Source: Delphinus delphis
Taxonomy: Eukaryota; Chordata; Mammalia; Artiodactyla; Delphinidae
Direction: 5' to 3'
NCBI RefSeq assembly: GCF_949987515.2
Contig: NC_082694.2
Span: forward strand, 65,966,080-66,030,079
Length of the DNA: 64,000 nt
Shown: one piece after another, positions 37,061-48,180 of the stretch
Layout: each line of letters starts with the position of its first letter
Numbering within the stretch: the stretch's first letter is position 1
The notes under the pieces: model-generated
What the model saw: only the letters and a program-made list of their open reading frames with translations
Told to the model about the DNA's origin: nothing
Database searches by the model: none
Program-made: the position numbers and the translations under genes

Positions 37061-39473
37061 GACATAGGCACTTGCCTTTCTGGTGGTGCTCACAGCTCAA
37101 ACAAAAATATGTTTCTGGCTCTAGAAGGAGGAGAACCCTTTGGGTCCTGCTCTCTCTGAGCACATTTCCACATCCTAGTTGCATGAAATCAATGGAAAAG
37201 AAATTGTTGGGGTTTAGCACCGTACTTTTGAGGTTCTGCAAACCAGCTGAGACTATCAAAGAACATCTCCTAAGGATGCAGTAGTGGACAGTTGTCATTT
37301 TCATCACCACTAGGCACATGACCACCCTTTCCATGTGGGGGGGAACCTTGGTGAAAGGCAAGGCCTGGTCTCCCACTGCAGCAAAGAGGCCAAATATTCC
37401 CTCTCCCCAGCCGTTGGATGCAAAGGGATAGACTTGTGGCCCAGGCTTGTCCAATTGGATGTTCTTGGTTACTCTAGGCCTTGAGTCTTGAGGAAGTAAC
37501 TAAAGGAGCTAGGACCAGCTGAGGGATTCTTTGCAGCAGATCTTTGGTGCAGCAATGCAGGCAGATCCTGTGATGGTGTCCAGCTGTGTAGCCACCTCTT
37601 CTCATTCCTGCCCACCTTCCGAGTTGCATTCTCTAGATTTCCCATTGACTCTGATTTATCTTTCCCATAAATGACCTCCTGTTCACCCCACCCTGGATTA
37701 GTTTCCATTGTTTTCTGCCAAGGATCCCAACTGATTCAGGTACCTTCTAAGAGTACCTCAGAGTCCCCTAATCTCACCTCTGAGAAGAACAAAATGAGAG
37801 GAGTTGGGAAGGGCTAGGAAGGGACTGAGACATCTGGTCTACCAGCAGGGATTGACCAATTCAATTCAAGTCCTGAACCAGACAGGACTCCTAAGAATAT
37901 CTCAGCCAGCTCTTCCCTTTCCTAATGAGAGACAGAAGTCCAGAGAGGGTATGAGGTCTGCCCCCCATGCACAAAAACTGGGGGTGCTGTTCATATTTTC
38001 ATCTGATTCTCGTGCCCCAGAGCTGAGCAACACGGCAGCCTTGTGTTTACTGATTTGCCCCAAGTGTCTACAGTTCAGGAGCCCTGGCAGTATTGTAATC
38101 ATATCTGGTTTTCTAAATGCTGCCAAGCCCATTTGTCTACTTTTCGGCCAGAGATACCTTATTTCTCAGCTGCCCGTTTTGCTGAAGGGGCATGCAGACC
38201 TGTGACCTCCTTAGGCTCCCTGGAGATCCCTTTAGATCTGGCAGGATCCTGATTGAGTTAAACACCAAAGAACAGTCCAGACCTTGACAACTCAAGAGGC
38301 ACTTGGGTTCCTTTGACGGTTCTGCTGAGAAACAGGCTATGTTTGTGCCAGCAGCTAGGCTGTCTGTGACTCCAGGGCTCTACTGGTGTTCATAGGCACA
38401 GAGCTGCCCACATGACAGCTGCATACATTTCTGCAACCTTGGCATGGGCCTGCGGCTCTCCAACTGCTATGGGAGCAGTGCCCTGCCTTGCATCAAACCA
38501 AACACAGGTGGTGTACAAATAGGCAGGGAGAAGACAGGACAGAGAAAAAGAGCAAGGATGGATAAGCTCCATCCTCCCCCAGGCTGGAACTTTCCACCTC
38601 CCTTCCAGCTCATTCCTGATCTCCAGATAAGTCTGCCCAGGTAAATCAAATGGCCTGTACGCCTAAGCGGAGCCCAGGATCAGCAGTAGGATAGAACTGA
38701 AACCCATGCCAACTGTGGAAGACAGTGCATGGAGGTGGTGGGTATTAATTACAAAGGAAGCAACACAGCTTGCTCTATTCTCACCTCTGCTACTGAGACT
38801 GCAAAGCCTCAGTTTCGGAGCCTAGCATATGCTTAGGATTACTGTGACAACTCAACACATTACGTGCAAATACTTTGCAAACCATGAAGTGGCTTAAAAA
38901 TGGGACTGCATCTTCAGTGCCTCCTTATGCAACATGAACAGACTGAAACAGAGATATTTCCACATTCAGACCCACACATACATCCCTACAAACACTGAGG
39001 TACAGCGATTGGGAGGAGAGGAATGCTAGAACAAATTCCCACCATGCTTTACAGTGGTCTGACGGAATAACAGTTTCCTTCTCCTTGGAGCTCCAACTCT
39101 GGGGAATTTACATTTGATCCAGGTTCTGTCTTACCTCCAGTTCCCATCACTGTCTCTTTTCCTTCCAATTTTATCATCACTGCTGTGAAGAGTAACCAAG
39201 CTGAGATGAGAAAGGGAGAGTCTCCTTTTCTCAGACACCTTCCTCCCACTTCAATTTCCTTTCCCCTTCATGCTCCCTACAGCAGTTGGGTTTCCTTTGT
39301 CACAGCTCTGCACAGAGAATGAGTGATGGTCCCTGTTCACTCCCAGGTGTTCCAGGGAACAGGCTGAAAGTGCAACAAAAAGGAACGCAGGGCCCCGAGC
39401 CAGCCTTCTCAGATCTGCTCGCCTTTGGGTTTTAGTTTGTGTTCCTGAACCTGCCTTTCTTCTCTTCCCTCAG
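37061..39473. other. CAPN13: CAPN13 intron W7-W8, right part
   Basis: 2.4 kb with no recognised repeat. A splice-flanked stretch at 38583-38640 (AG before, GTAAAT after) was considered as an exon and rejected. Confidence 0.4.
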
Positions 39474-39485
39474 ATTGACTGTCAG
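39474..39485 (+). pseudogene. CAPN13: CAPN13 exon W8: 12-nt microexon
   Basis: A strong polypyrimidine tract (CTTTCTTCTCTTCCCTCAG) precedes ATTGACTGTCAG, followed by a GTATGG donor. It encodes IDCQ in phase 0 and fills exactly the four residues between the W7 end (EVFK) and the W9 start (HFRERL); recalled human CAPN13 has AGSQ there. A 12-nt exon at this point of the C2-like domain is a known oddity of calpain genes (CAPN3 exon 12, recalled). Confidence 0.82.
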
Positions 39486-40644
39486 GTATGGCCACCGCCC
39501 CTGCTGCCGTCTGTCCATATTGTTACGCCTCTTCCAACACCCTTGACCTCAACGTGTCTCTTGCTGTTCTCTGGCTGCCAATTCAGTCTTGCTATGTCCT
39601 GTAATAGATACAAGCTTAGAACTTCCAAACAGGTCAACAACGCAGGGAATATTTCAGCTGTCCTTGTCAACTGGATCCCTTAAGCTGTTCTCTGGTTTGA
39701 CGTTGCAGAGGGAATGCAACCATGAAACCATCCTCAAGCATTTGGCCCCTGATAGATAAGATTGACGCTGCCCGTTCCTTTTAAGATGAGAGACAGGGCT
39801 CATGGGTCCCTGGTGGGGCCGGGGGTAGATCTTTAGCCTCCTGTATTCTTTGTCAGCCCCCAATCCCACCACAACCAGGATGCATGCAATGCAAATGCAA
39901 GTTCAAGGCACATCCTCCAACTCTTCTTACAGCCACATCACCGCCACCACCCTCCCTCCCCACCCTCCCGACCACCCACTACCACCTGCCCCTCCCCACC
40001 CCCACCCAGTAAATATTCTGGCTTGGCATGGGTGAAAGGTGACCAAAATATGGGTAAGGATGGAGAAGGAAAGATGGAGTTTGGGAAACCTAACCTCACA
40101 GGCACTCAAACCCCTTTAGACGTGAACTCTGTGATGCGGCTGTTGCCCAAGGGGATGTACATGTGCCAGGACGAGGATGGAAGGGAAGATGGAGGGAGCA
40201 GGATGTAGCCACAGCCAGCGGGTGGTGACTGCAGCCTGTTGGCAGGTCCAGGGAAGCTCCTCCGGCCCTTCCAGACGTCCCCCAACAGGGAGACAGAGGC
40301 TGGGACGGGTGGTCCTTGAGCAGGGGATACACAGAACCCCAGGCAGAAAGCAGACAGCAAGGAGGTCTGCCTGTCACAGCGGCGGCCCAGCCACAGAGCT
40401 GGGTTTAGGATCCAACTCTGGTTCTCAGCACAACAGTCATGGAATGAGAACTTCTGGAAGGGCTTCAAGGGAAGCAGTCAGGTGCAAGGAACGATTCAGG
40501 GTTCTAGTTCCCAGACGTGGAGAACGAGGTGAGGACTTGATCGAATAAAAGGTATGAGCCGCATCCCTAGAAATAGAGGGTCAGGTCTTGTGATTGTAGG
40601 AGGCTCAGAGCCCACACCCGTCCGTACACAGTGCCTCCCCATGT

Positions 40645-40687
<43 letters not shown>
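40645..40687. repeat. (CA)n microsatellite
   Basis: About 21 uninterrupted CA units in intron W8-W9. Confidence 0.95.
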
Positions 40688-40690
<3 letters not shown>

Positions 40691-41252
40691 CAGTGCTGAC
40701 TCTGGAGAAGAACTGATCTCATCGTTTCTTTTGCTAGAAAGGCCCAAGCAAGTCAGGCTCCAGAGACACTGGGGCTGCTGATAATGTCAGCAGCATCAGT
40801 TGGGAGGCTCTGCCCAGCGCCCCGATGCACGCAGCAACAGTAGCCTCAGCGGCAGCCCAGCCTGGTTCCCACCCCTTGAAAAGACCCTCTCCCCGTCTCC
40901 TTGTTTCCCCCCGAGGCAGAGCTCACAAGCAGTCATTTCATGCTGCGTGACCGCTCTCAATGGAATCCCCATCTCAGTTGTGTTGGGGAAAATTTAGTTA
41001 GTAAGGGGTTTCCATCATGTAATATGTATGTGACGTCCAGTAATAGGAACTGCATGGTATTTATTGTTTTATCTCCAAGAAAATATTGAAATAAAAGGAG
41101 AATGATGAGGGCCTATTATTCTCCAGGGAGAAGGCATTTCAGAGCTTTCCTGGAAGGAAGGAATGGAGGGAGCGAAAGGACTCCAGCCCCGCAGTGCTGC
41201 AGGGGTCCAAGGAGTGCTTTGCAAAAGGGTCCAGAGAAAAGGACTCCAAATT

Positions 41253-41298
41253 CCAGTACTGAATTACGTTTTGAATTACTGAATTAATTCAGTATTGG
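41253..41298. repeat. Inverted repeat with embedded 18-bp palindrome
   Basis: TACTGAATTAATTCAGTA is a perfect palindrome. An outer copy CCAGTACTGAATTA pairs with TAATTCAGTATTGG with one mismatch. Confidence 0.85.
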
Positions 41299-41608
41299 AA
41301 CAGTCTCACTAGTTTTCATGATTTGTCTTTGTATATAAGCAGGGAGATAAACCCAGAAGCCCAGGATGCTGTAAGATTTAATGAGGTAAAACCATGTATC
41401 ATATTCCCCTCATTCGTTGTAGTGTTAGCATCTGTATTAAATAACAGTCTGAACTCTATTGCATTTCGAGACTTCGGGTAAGCAGTGTCTCCCTTTTCAG
41501 GGCCTGTAGTGCTGTTCTGATGGATGGAGAGGGGTATGGGAGGTAGGGGTCTCTCCTGGTAGCTGTGGCCCATGCACAGAGGGGGTTTCTCGTCTCTTCC
41601 AGTTCCAG

Positions 41609-41798
41609 CATTTCCGAGAGAGATTGCCATCCACCTTTTTTTCCAAATTCAGAATTGCTGAGAAGGGCATCCTTTCTGAAACCACATGCAGCCTTACAGA
41701 GTGTTTCAGCCTGAGCCCTATGTGGTGGTCGCCTCCGCAGGCAGAGAAGCAGTTGAGTTCTTGCTCCGAATCTTCCTAAAGATGCCAGACAGTGACAG
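41609..41798 (+). pseudogene. CAPN13: CAPN13 exon W9: C2-like domain, frameshifted
   Basis: Acceptor TTCCAG at 41603-41608 (another AG at 41601-41602 is possible), donor GTACAG. In phase 0 it reads HFRERLPSTFFSKFRIAEKG to ...CFSLSP, then homology jumps frame to [20 protein letters not shown] then KMPDSDR. The entry frame hits TAA at 41777-41779. Length is 190 nt, but the next exon needs 2 mod 3; recalled human length is 197, so about 7 nt are lost near 41715-41720. The last strand of the domain and everything after are out of frame. Confidence 0.92.
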
Positions 41799-41869
41799 GT
41801 ACAGAACTTCTGGGATTCTAAACGTTTTATTCTACTTAATTTTATAAAAACACATTGCACCATTCTGTG

Positions 41870-42440
41870 CGGCAACGCACTCTGTTAGCAGGGGACACAG
41901 CACGGCCCCCCGCCCTCAAGAAGCTCAGCACAGAGTGGAGGCGAGAGAGTCTGTGAACCAATACGTAGACCACAAACAGGATGGGGCCATTGCCTGACGG
42001 AAGTGCAGGGTCGTGTGGGAGGACAGAGTGGAGGATTCCCTTCTGGCAAGAGGGACAGAGGAAGGCTTCTTGGGGGACATGGAATGTGAGCTAGTCCTTG
42101 ATGGAAAACCTAACAGTGTTTCCCAGGGCAAGGCAGTGCAGGTGGAGGAAAAAGACATGAGCAGAAGCAGGGAAGTGGGCGAGCATGGGGCTTGTTGAAG
42201 AATGAGCGATGTTGTCCATACACACAAAGGTGGTACGTGGCATGCGTGGCAATTGTCTGAAATGTGGACAGAATGTGGGGCACATCAGGGAGACAGTGAG
42301 AGATGGGCCTGAGTGATAGAGTCTGATGGTGGAGGGTCTTCATTGCAGTGAAGACCCTGCTGGGCACCTCATGCCTCTTGGCCCCGAGGCAGACATCACT
42401 ACAATCATGGCAGTCTTTACCGTTGAGCATGGACGAGGCC
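41870..42440. repeat. Long ancient interspersed repeat, second copy
   Basis: GCCCTCAAGAAGCTCAGC, GAGGAAGGCTTCTTGGGGG, AAGACATGAGCAGAAGCAGG, GTGAGAGATGGGCCTGAG and GTCTTCATTGCAGTG resemble the family seen at 30890-31690. It lies in intron W9-W10. Confidence 0.5.
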
Positions 42441-42807
42441 TTCTCAGTCCAGAATGCCAGATGGTCACTGTGCCACCATTCAGAGTTGGAACCTAAGACA
42501 AATATTATTTGCTATCCGGCAATGGGGGTTACGATACACATATATCTGGTTGTGAAAGGAACAGTTTACAAAATGATTTGAAGACCAGGGGTGGGCCACC
42601 CGAAAGACTGGACATGAGGTCAAGATGCTCGTCTGTCTGCTGACTGCCATGGCTGCCCACTTCACAGCTTGCTGTGCTGAGGGCTCTCCACGTGTGTCCT
42701 TGGCATAGATGCCCAGTGCCTGCAGGGGTGCCTGCCACATGTAAGCGTGAGCCTCCTTTGAATAGTGAGCTGGTCATCCTTGTCACACTGTCCCCCTGAT
42801 TTTCTAG

Positions 42808-42844
42808 GAACCTGGACGATAATCTCAACCTCAGACCACTGCAG
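42808..42844 (+). pseudogene. CAPN13: CAPN13 exon W10: short linker exon (intact)
   Basis: 37 nt, phase 2 to 0, acceptor TTTTCTAG and donor GTAAGT. It encodes (R)NLDDNLNLRPLQ, the linker between C2-like and EF-hand domains. The length equals the 37-nt exon at the same place in CAPN3 (recalled). Confidence 0.88.
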
Positions 42845-43185
42845 GTAAGTGTGTGGCAAGGCTTGGTTGGCAAACTTCACTGGGTCACGTCCCCTCCCCA
42901 AGAGCTTCTATCTCCTTCCTTCTTGCCTCACCACTGACCAATGAAAGCACAGATACCACAATGGGCTGGTGATGGCTCAAAGGGGCAGGGATGAGGTGAG
43001 AAGACCAGGCCTTGAAGGCCAGGCTGGACCCAACCATCTTCCTTCCGCAAATTTCCATTTTCCCATTCCCCAAAAAGGTTTGATCCAATTGCTGGATGAA
43101 GAAGCCTCTGTCTCAGATCCAGGTGGAAGGTTCCAAGGCCCTCACCTCCTTCCCCAGAAATCTGATGTTGGCTGTTCTTCCTTAG
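42845..43185. other. CAPN13: CAPN13 intron W10-W11
   Basis: 341 bp, no repeat recognised, ending in the W11 acceptor TTCTTCCTTAG. Confidence 0.6.
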
Positions 43186-43242
43186 ATCCAGGCAGGTCGT
43201 CCAGAAATGGCTCCCAGCATTTTCTACAGATAGGCTCAGCAG
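43186..43242 (+). pseudogene. CAPN13: CAPN13 exon W11: linker exon with in-frame TAG
   Basis: 57 nt, phase 0 to 0, acceptor TTCCTTAG and donor GTACAG. The reading is IQAGRPEMAPSIFYR, stop, AQQ. TAG is at 43231-43233. The length equals the 19 residues recalled for human CAPN13, whose end reads IFNRYAQQ, so the stop replaces a Tyr codon by a single base change. The N-terminal half is poorly conserved; the assignment rests on exon length, phase and the last eight codons. Confidence 0.82.
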
Positions 43243-44498
43243 GTACAGTACTTAGCGTGACGGCGAGGGGCCCTACATAGGACAGGTGATGGAGGAGCCG
43301 GAGGGAAGGAAACCTCTTCCAGGTCCTTATCAGGATAGAGAGAGGAAGATGACTTGACGGGTGGTCGTGTCAGCCTCTGTCCCTGGATGTCCAGAACTGA
43401 TCTGGAGAGACGGGGCGCCCCACCTGGGTGACATCTGGGGTGAAGTGTAGTTTGGAAAGGAAGGGCCTGATTATAGGGGAGTGAGCTTTTAAAATCTTTA
43501 AACAAGCAATTGGCAATACCCCTTGAAATCTTTCCTCCTCCCGTTCTGCCACCTCCCACCAACGTTGGCATCCTTCTCAGGAGCTGGCCAGCTTCAGAAA
43601 GCACCAACAGCCTTCTTCCCGCCAAGCCACCTACGTGCACAGGGGATTTTCTTAATGGTTTAATAAGCCGTTATAAAGAACTCCTTGACTTGTCAGGAAA
43701 AAACCCAGCTGCCAGGGGCTCTGCACGATGGGCCTTTTACCATTAGTCGTCATGTCGGTGTGGGAAGCGGAAAGTCATATAGATGATCGAGTGTACCATG
43801 CCGACCTCGGGCAGACAGGGGCCAAGGACAGGAAGACGCCAGACATTCAGAAGGCTAACAGGGCATTGGTAACCAGGAGGCAGCCAAAGGGAAGTTATTC
43901 AGGTAGCTTGGGCCCAGAGATATAAACAAGGAGAGATGAAGAATGTGGCTGGCGTGAGGGTACGTGTAATAGGGAACAGCTCAGTATGAACCTCCTTGAA
44001 ATCGACACTAGCCCAGGATTCAGGCCCACATCTGGGCTGACTCAGAAAGCACTTCACTTGATGCAAAACGGGATCTACTATGGTGAATGTCCCCAGTCTG
44101 TGAGCTTCTGAAGGCAGGGATGACAATGTATGCATTCCTTGTCCCCAATAACTATCACTGTCCTTGGCACAGAGAAGGTGTTCAATCAATCTGCACTGAA
44201 TTAAGACAGATTCACTTCCCCAGAGCAGATGCTCTAGCTAAGGTTACTTCCCCTAGGTGATCAGCAGGACCCGGTTAGGATACGTGAGACCAAGCTTCCT
44301 TCCGGGGCAGGTGGCAAAGTCCTCAACGTGGTCCATGAACCTGCACCTCTGAAATAAAAAATATAATTTGTCATATGATAAATGGTACAGATTCCCTAAT
44401 CAGGACTTTTCCAAACAACAACCAAATGTCTTCTCATAGAGGGTAACTGGCAGCCCACATGAGGCCTTCGTAGGAATTAGAATAGAAGAGAGATGGAG
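43243..44498. other. CAPN13: CAPN13 intron W11-W12, left part
   Basis: No gene or confident repeat recognised. Confidence 0.4.
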
Positions 44499-44570
44499 CT
44501 TTGCGCCAAGGTGCGTGGCTCGAGAGTAGAACCCAGACTGGACTCCAACTTCTCTTCTCCCCTTGGTGGA
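44499..44570 (+). repeat. Intronic 72-nt segment copied into exon W12
   Basis: CTTTGCGCCAAGGTG...CCCCTTGGTGGA matches 47187-47258 base for base except about 4 positions, in the same orientation, 2.7 kb apart. It has no transposon hallmarks. Confidence 0.93.
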
Positions 44571-45940
<1,370 letters not shown>

Positions 45941-46215
45941 AGTAGTCATGTTTTCTCTCACTTCCTTTCTGGAAGCAGATGGAGGAACACACCTGTAGAG
46001 CTGAATTGATTCATTCAACAATACTTCTCCTGAGGGGCTCCCAAGTGCTGGGTATGGTGCGGGGGAAGTAAACACGGCTTTCAGCCCAGTAATGAATAAA
46101 GAGAGAAATGCAAGGTGACCCACACCAGGTATCAAATGTAAGCAGTAATCAGCACTACAGATGTTCAGGGAGGGAGTTATCACCAGGGCCTGGAGCAATC
46201 AGGAAATGCTTCATG

Positions 46216-46332
46216 GGAATCCCCTGGTGGTCCAGTGGTTAGGACTCCACGCTTTCACTGCCGAGGGCGCGGGTTCAATCCCTGATCAGGGAACTAAGAT
46301 CCCGCAAGTCATGCTGTGCAGCCAAAAAAAAA
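46216..46332 (+). mobile_element. tRNA-derived SINE (short, older CHR/Bov-tA-like type)
   Basis: GAATCCCCTGGTGGTCCAGTG head, GCGGGTTCAATCCCTG B-box region, GCAGCC end, then A9. GCTTCATG precedes it at 46208-46215 and recurs at 47039-47046, after the purine tract, so the tract lies between the SINE and its downstream target-site copy. Confidence 0.9.
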
Positions 46333-47038
46333 GAAGGAAGGAGGGAAGGAGGGAGGGAGGGAGGGGAGGGGAGGGAAGGAGGGAGGGAGGGAAGGAGGAA
46401 AGGAGGGAGGGAGGGAGGGAGGGAAGGGGGGAGGGAGGAAGGAAGGGAAGGGAGGGGAGGGAGGGAGGGAGGGAAAGAAGGGAGGAAAGGGAGGGAGGGA
46501 GGAAGGGAGGGGAGGAGGAAAGGAGGGAGGGAGGGAGGGAAGGAGGGAGGGAGGGAAGGGGGGAGGGAGGAAGGAAGGGAAGGGAGGGGAGGGAGGGAGG
46601 GAGGGAAAGAAGGGAGGAAAGGGAGGGAGGGAGGAAGGGAGGGGAGGGAGGGAGGAAGGAAGGGAAGGGAGGGGAGGGAGGGGAGGGAGGGAGGGAAGGG
46701 AGGGGAGGGAGGGAGGGAAGGGAGGGGAGGGAGGGAGGGAAGGGAGGGGAGGGAGGGAGGGAAAGAAGGGAGGAAAGGGAGGGAGGAAGGGAGGGGAGGG
46801 AGGGAGGGGAGGGAGGGAAGGAGGGAGGGAGGGGAGGGAGGGAGGGAGGGGAGGGAGGGAGGGAGGGAGGAAGGAAGGGAAGGGAGGGAGGGAGGGAAAG
46901 AAGGGAGGAAAGGGAGGGAGGGAAGGAGGAAGGGAGGGGAGGGAGGGAGGGGAGGGAGGGAGGGAGGGAGGGGAGGGAGGGAAGGAGGGAGGGAGAGAAG
47001 GAAGGGAGGAAAGGGAGGGAGGGAGGGAGGGAGGGAAG
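46333..47038 (+). repeat. 0.7-kb pure purine (GGGA/GGAA)n tract
   Basis: Only G and A for about 700 bp, mixing GGGA, GGAA, GAAGG and GGGGA units, with higher-order repeats of about 150-200 bp (for example 46384-46495 resembles 46516-46630). All its long open frames are artefacts. It sits in intron W11-W12, about 130 bp before exon W12. Confidence 0.97.
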
Positions 47039-47165
47039 GCTTCATGACAAAGGTGAGATGAGAACTAAGTGCTCAGAAATCCCAGTGCTTTCACAGTCAG
47101 GCAGGTGTGCCCCTCTGCTCCTGGGCACCGATGTGATTCCTGCATCCCTTCCTCGTTTGGATCAG

Positions 47166-47307
47166 GGGCTGGACATTGATCCAGGACTTTGCGCCAAGGT
47201 GCATGGCTTGAGAGTAGAACCCAGACTGGACTCCAACTTCGTTTCTCCCCTTGGTGGATACCCTCCGAACCCAGGTTCAGAGCCTTCTAACCAGGAATTC
47301 CTAGAAG
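47166..47307 (+). pseudogene. CAPN13: CAPN13 exon W12: first EF-hand region with 85-nt insertion
   Basis: The 15-nt start (GGG CTG GAC ATT GAT, 'GLDID') and the 39-nt end (ACCCAGGTTCAGAGCC... to NQEFLE) match recalled human CAPN13 [20 protein letters not shown]. Between them lie 88 nt where 3 are expected. 72 of these (47187-47258) copy 44499-44570 in the intron before this exon with about 4 mismatches. A 1-nt loss in the CTT-CTG codons (near 47287) compensates, so the exon stays open (142 nt, still phase 0 to 1) but would carry 28 foreign codons. Acceptor GGATCAG has only a weak pyrimidine tract; donor GTAAGG. Confidence 0.82.
47187..47258 (+). repeat. Copy of the 44499 segment inside exon W12
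   Basis: 72 nt, direct orientation, about 94% identical to 44499-44570, flanked by 6 and 10 extra bases before the exon homology resumes. 72 is divisible by 3, so the segment itself does not shift frame. Confidence 0.93.
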
Positions 47308-47404
47308 GTAAGGAAGGACCTCCTGGCCCCAACCCCATCCCCATGGCCACGCCAGTCCTATGCCCCCTCCCTGACGTTTCAGTCCTTCCTGTTCTCCCCC
47401 TCAG

Positions 47405-47462
47405 GACCTCAGTGGACACATCCTCTTTGCATGAGTGCCGGAGCACTGTGGCTCTGACGGAT
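47405..47462 (+). pseudogene. CAPN13: CAPN13 exon W13: EF-hand exon, 1-nt deletion
   Basis: Homology is TSVDTSSLHECRSTVALTD, matching recalled human MFSLDECRSLVALME. Acceptor CCCCTCAG at 47397-47404; donor GTATCC is weak. Length is 58 nt, whereas W12 (phase 1 end) and W14 (phase 0 start) require 59. Entered from W12 the frame is GPQWTHPLCMSAGALWL then TGA at 47455-47457. The missing base lies in the first 10 nt. Confidence 0.85.
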
Positions 47463-47654
47463 GTATCCTTTGCAGTCATCCCCCTCCCGCAGCTCTAAGA
47501 GCCTGTCTGCTCCTTGGGCTTCCCCAGGGGTCTATTTAGGACACTGGGGAACACTTTTCTCACCCTCATTATTTTCCTTCTTGGTTCTGAGGGCTCACCA
47601 AAGAGCCTGGGCTCCTGGGAATTCTGCACCAACTTGCCCTCCAGAACCGCCACA

Positions 47655-47900
47655 GCAACAATAACAAAACTTACCACCTATCAGGCGTCTGCTGCATGCC
47701 AAGAACTGTACTGATATATATCATTTTCCTCATAATTCTTGCAATAACCCCTGTGATATAAGAAGTATTGTCCCATGATCCAATGGAAGAAACAAGGGTT
47801 CAGCCCAGATCCCACAGCTAGTCAGAATTTGTGTCTGGATTTGAAGTTGGAGTTTTCAGCCTCCAAAGTCTATGTTCTAACATTATCCTTCACTGCCTCC
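47655..47900 (-). repeat. MIR SINE fossil
   Basis: CTGCTGCATGCCAAGAACTG, CAATAACCCCTGTGATATAAG, TCCCACAGCTAGTCAGAATT: antisense MIR. Confidence 0.75.
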
Positions 47901-48054
47901 TTGTAGCACCAGTGGGAACTATCTTCCTTACACCCCTCTCCTTACCACTGCAGGAGTCCTCACTATTTAAATTCCTTGCTCAGCAAGCCCCCAGTTCAAT
48001 AAAGATAACAGCCACCAGCCTTGCAGAAAACTCTTCGGTCTGCGCGGCACTTAC

Positions 48055-48180
48055 ACCCCATTATTACTATCGTGCTGCACTTGCAGATGAGACTGGGCTG
48101 GGACAGTGCAGTGACCTGCCCACGTTCCGTGGCCGCAAGTGGCGGGGCTGGGACCCAACCCCGGGTCTCCTGCCTCCCGT
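48055..48180 (-). repeat. MIR-like fossil
   Basis: TTGCAGATGAGACTGGGC, GTGACCTGCCCACGTTCC, GGCGGGGCTGGGACCC: antisense MIR core. Confidence 0.55.

Larger units (their letters stand above)
39486..41608. other. CAPN13: CAPN13 intron W8-W9
   Basis: Contains a C-rich patch at about 39945-40010, a (CA)n array at 40645-40687, an inverted repeat at 41253-41298 and otherwise unassigned sequence. Confidence 0.5.

Noticed and set aside
38583..38640. Splice-flanked stretch reading NFPPPFQ as a missing CAPN13 exon
   Set aside because: The recalled human FPPVFFSSF segment is found at 41609 (RLPSTFFSKF) with correct phase, so this resemblance is chance.
46161..47498. 445-aa open frame rich in Gly/Arg/Glu/Lys
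   Set aside because: It is the purine tract read through; only its end (GLDID..., SSLHECRS) is real homology, belonging to pseudo-exons W12 and W13.
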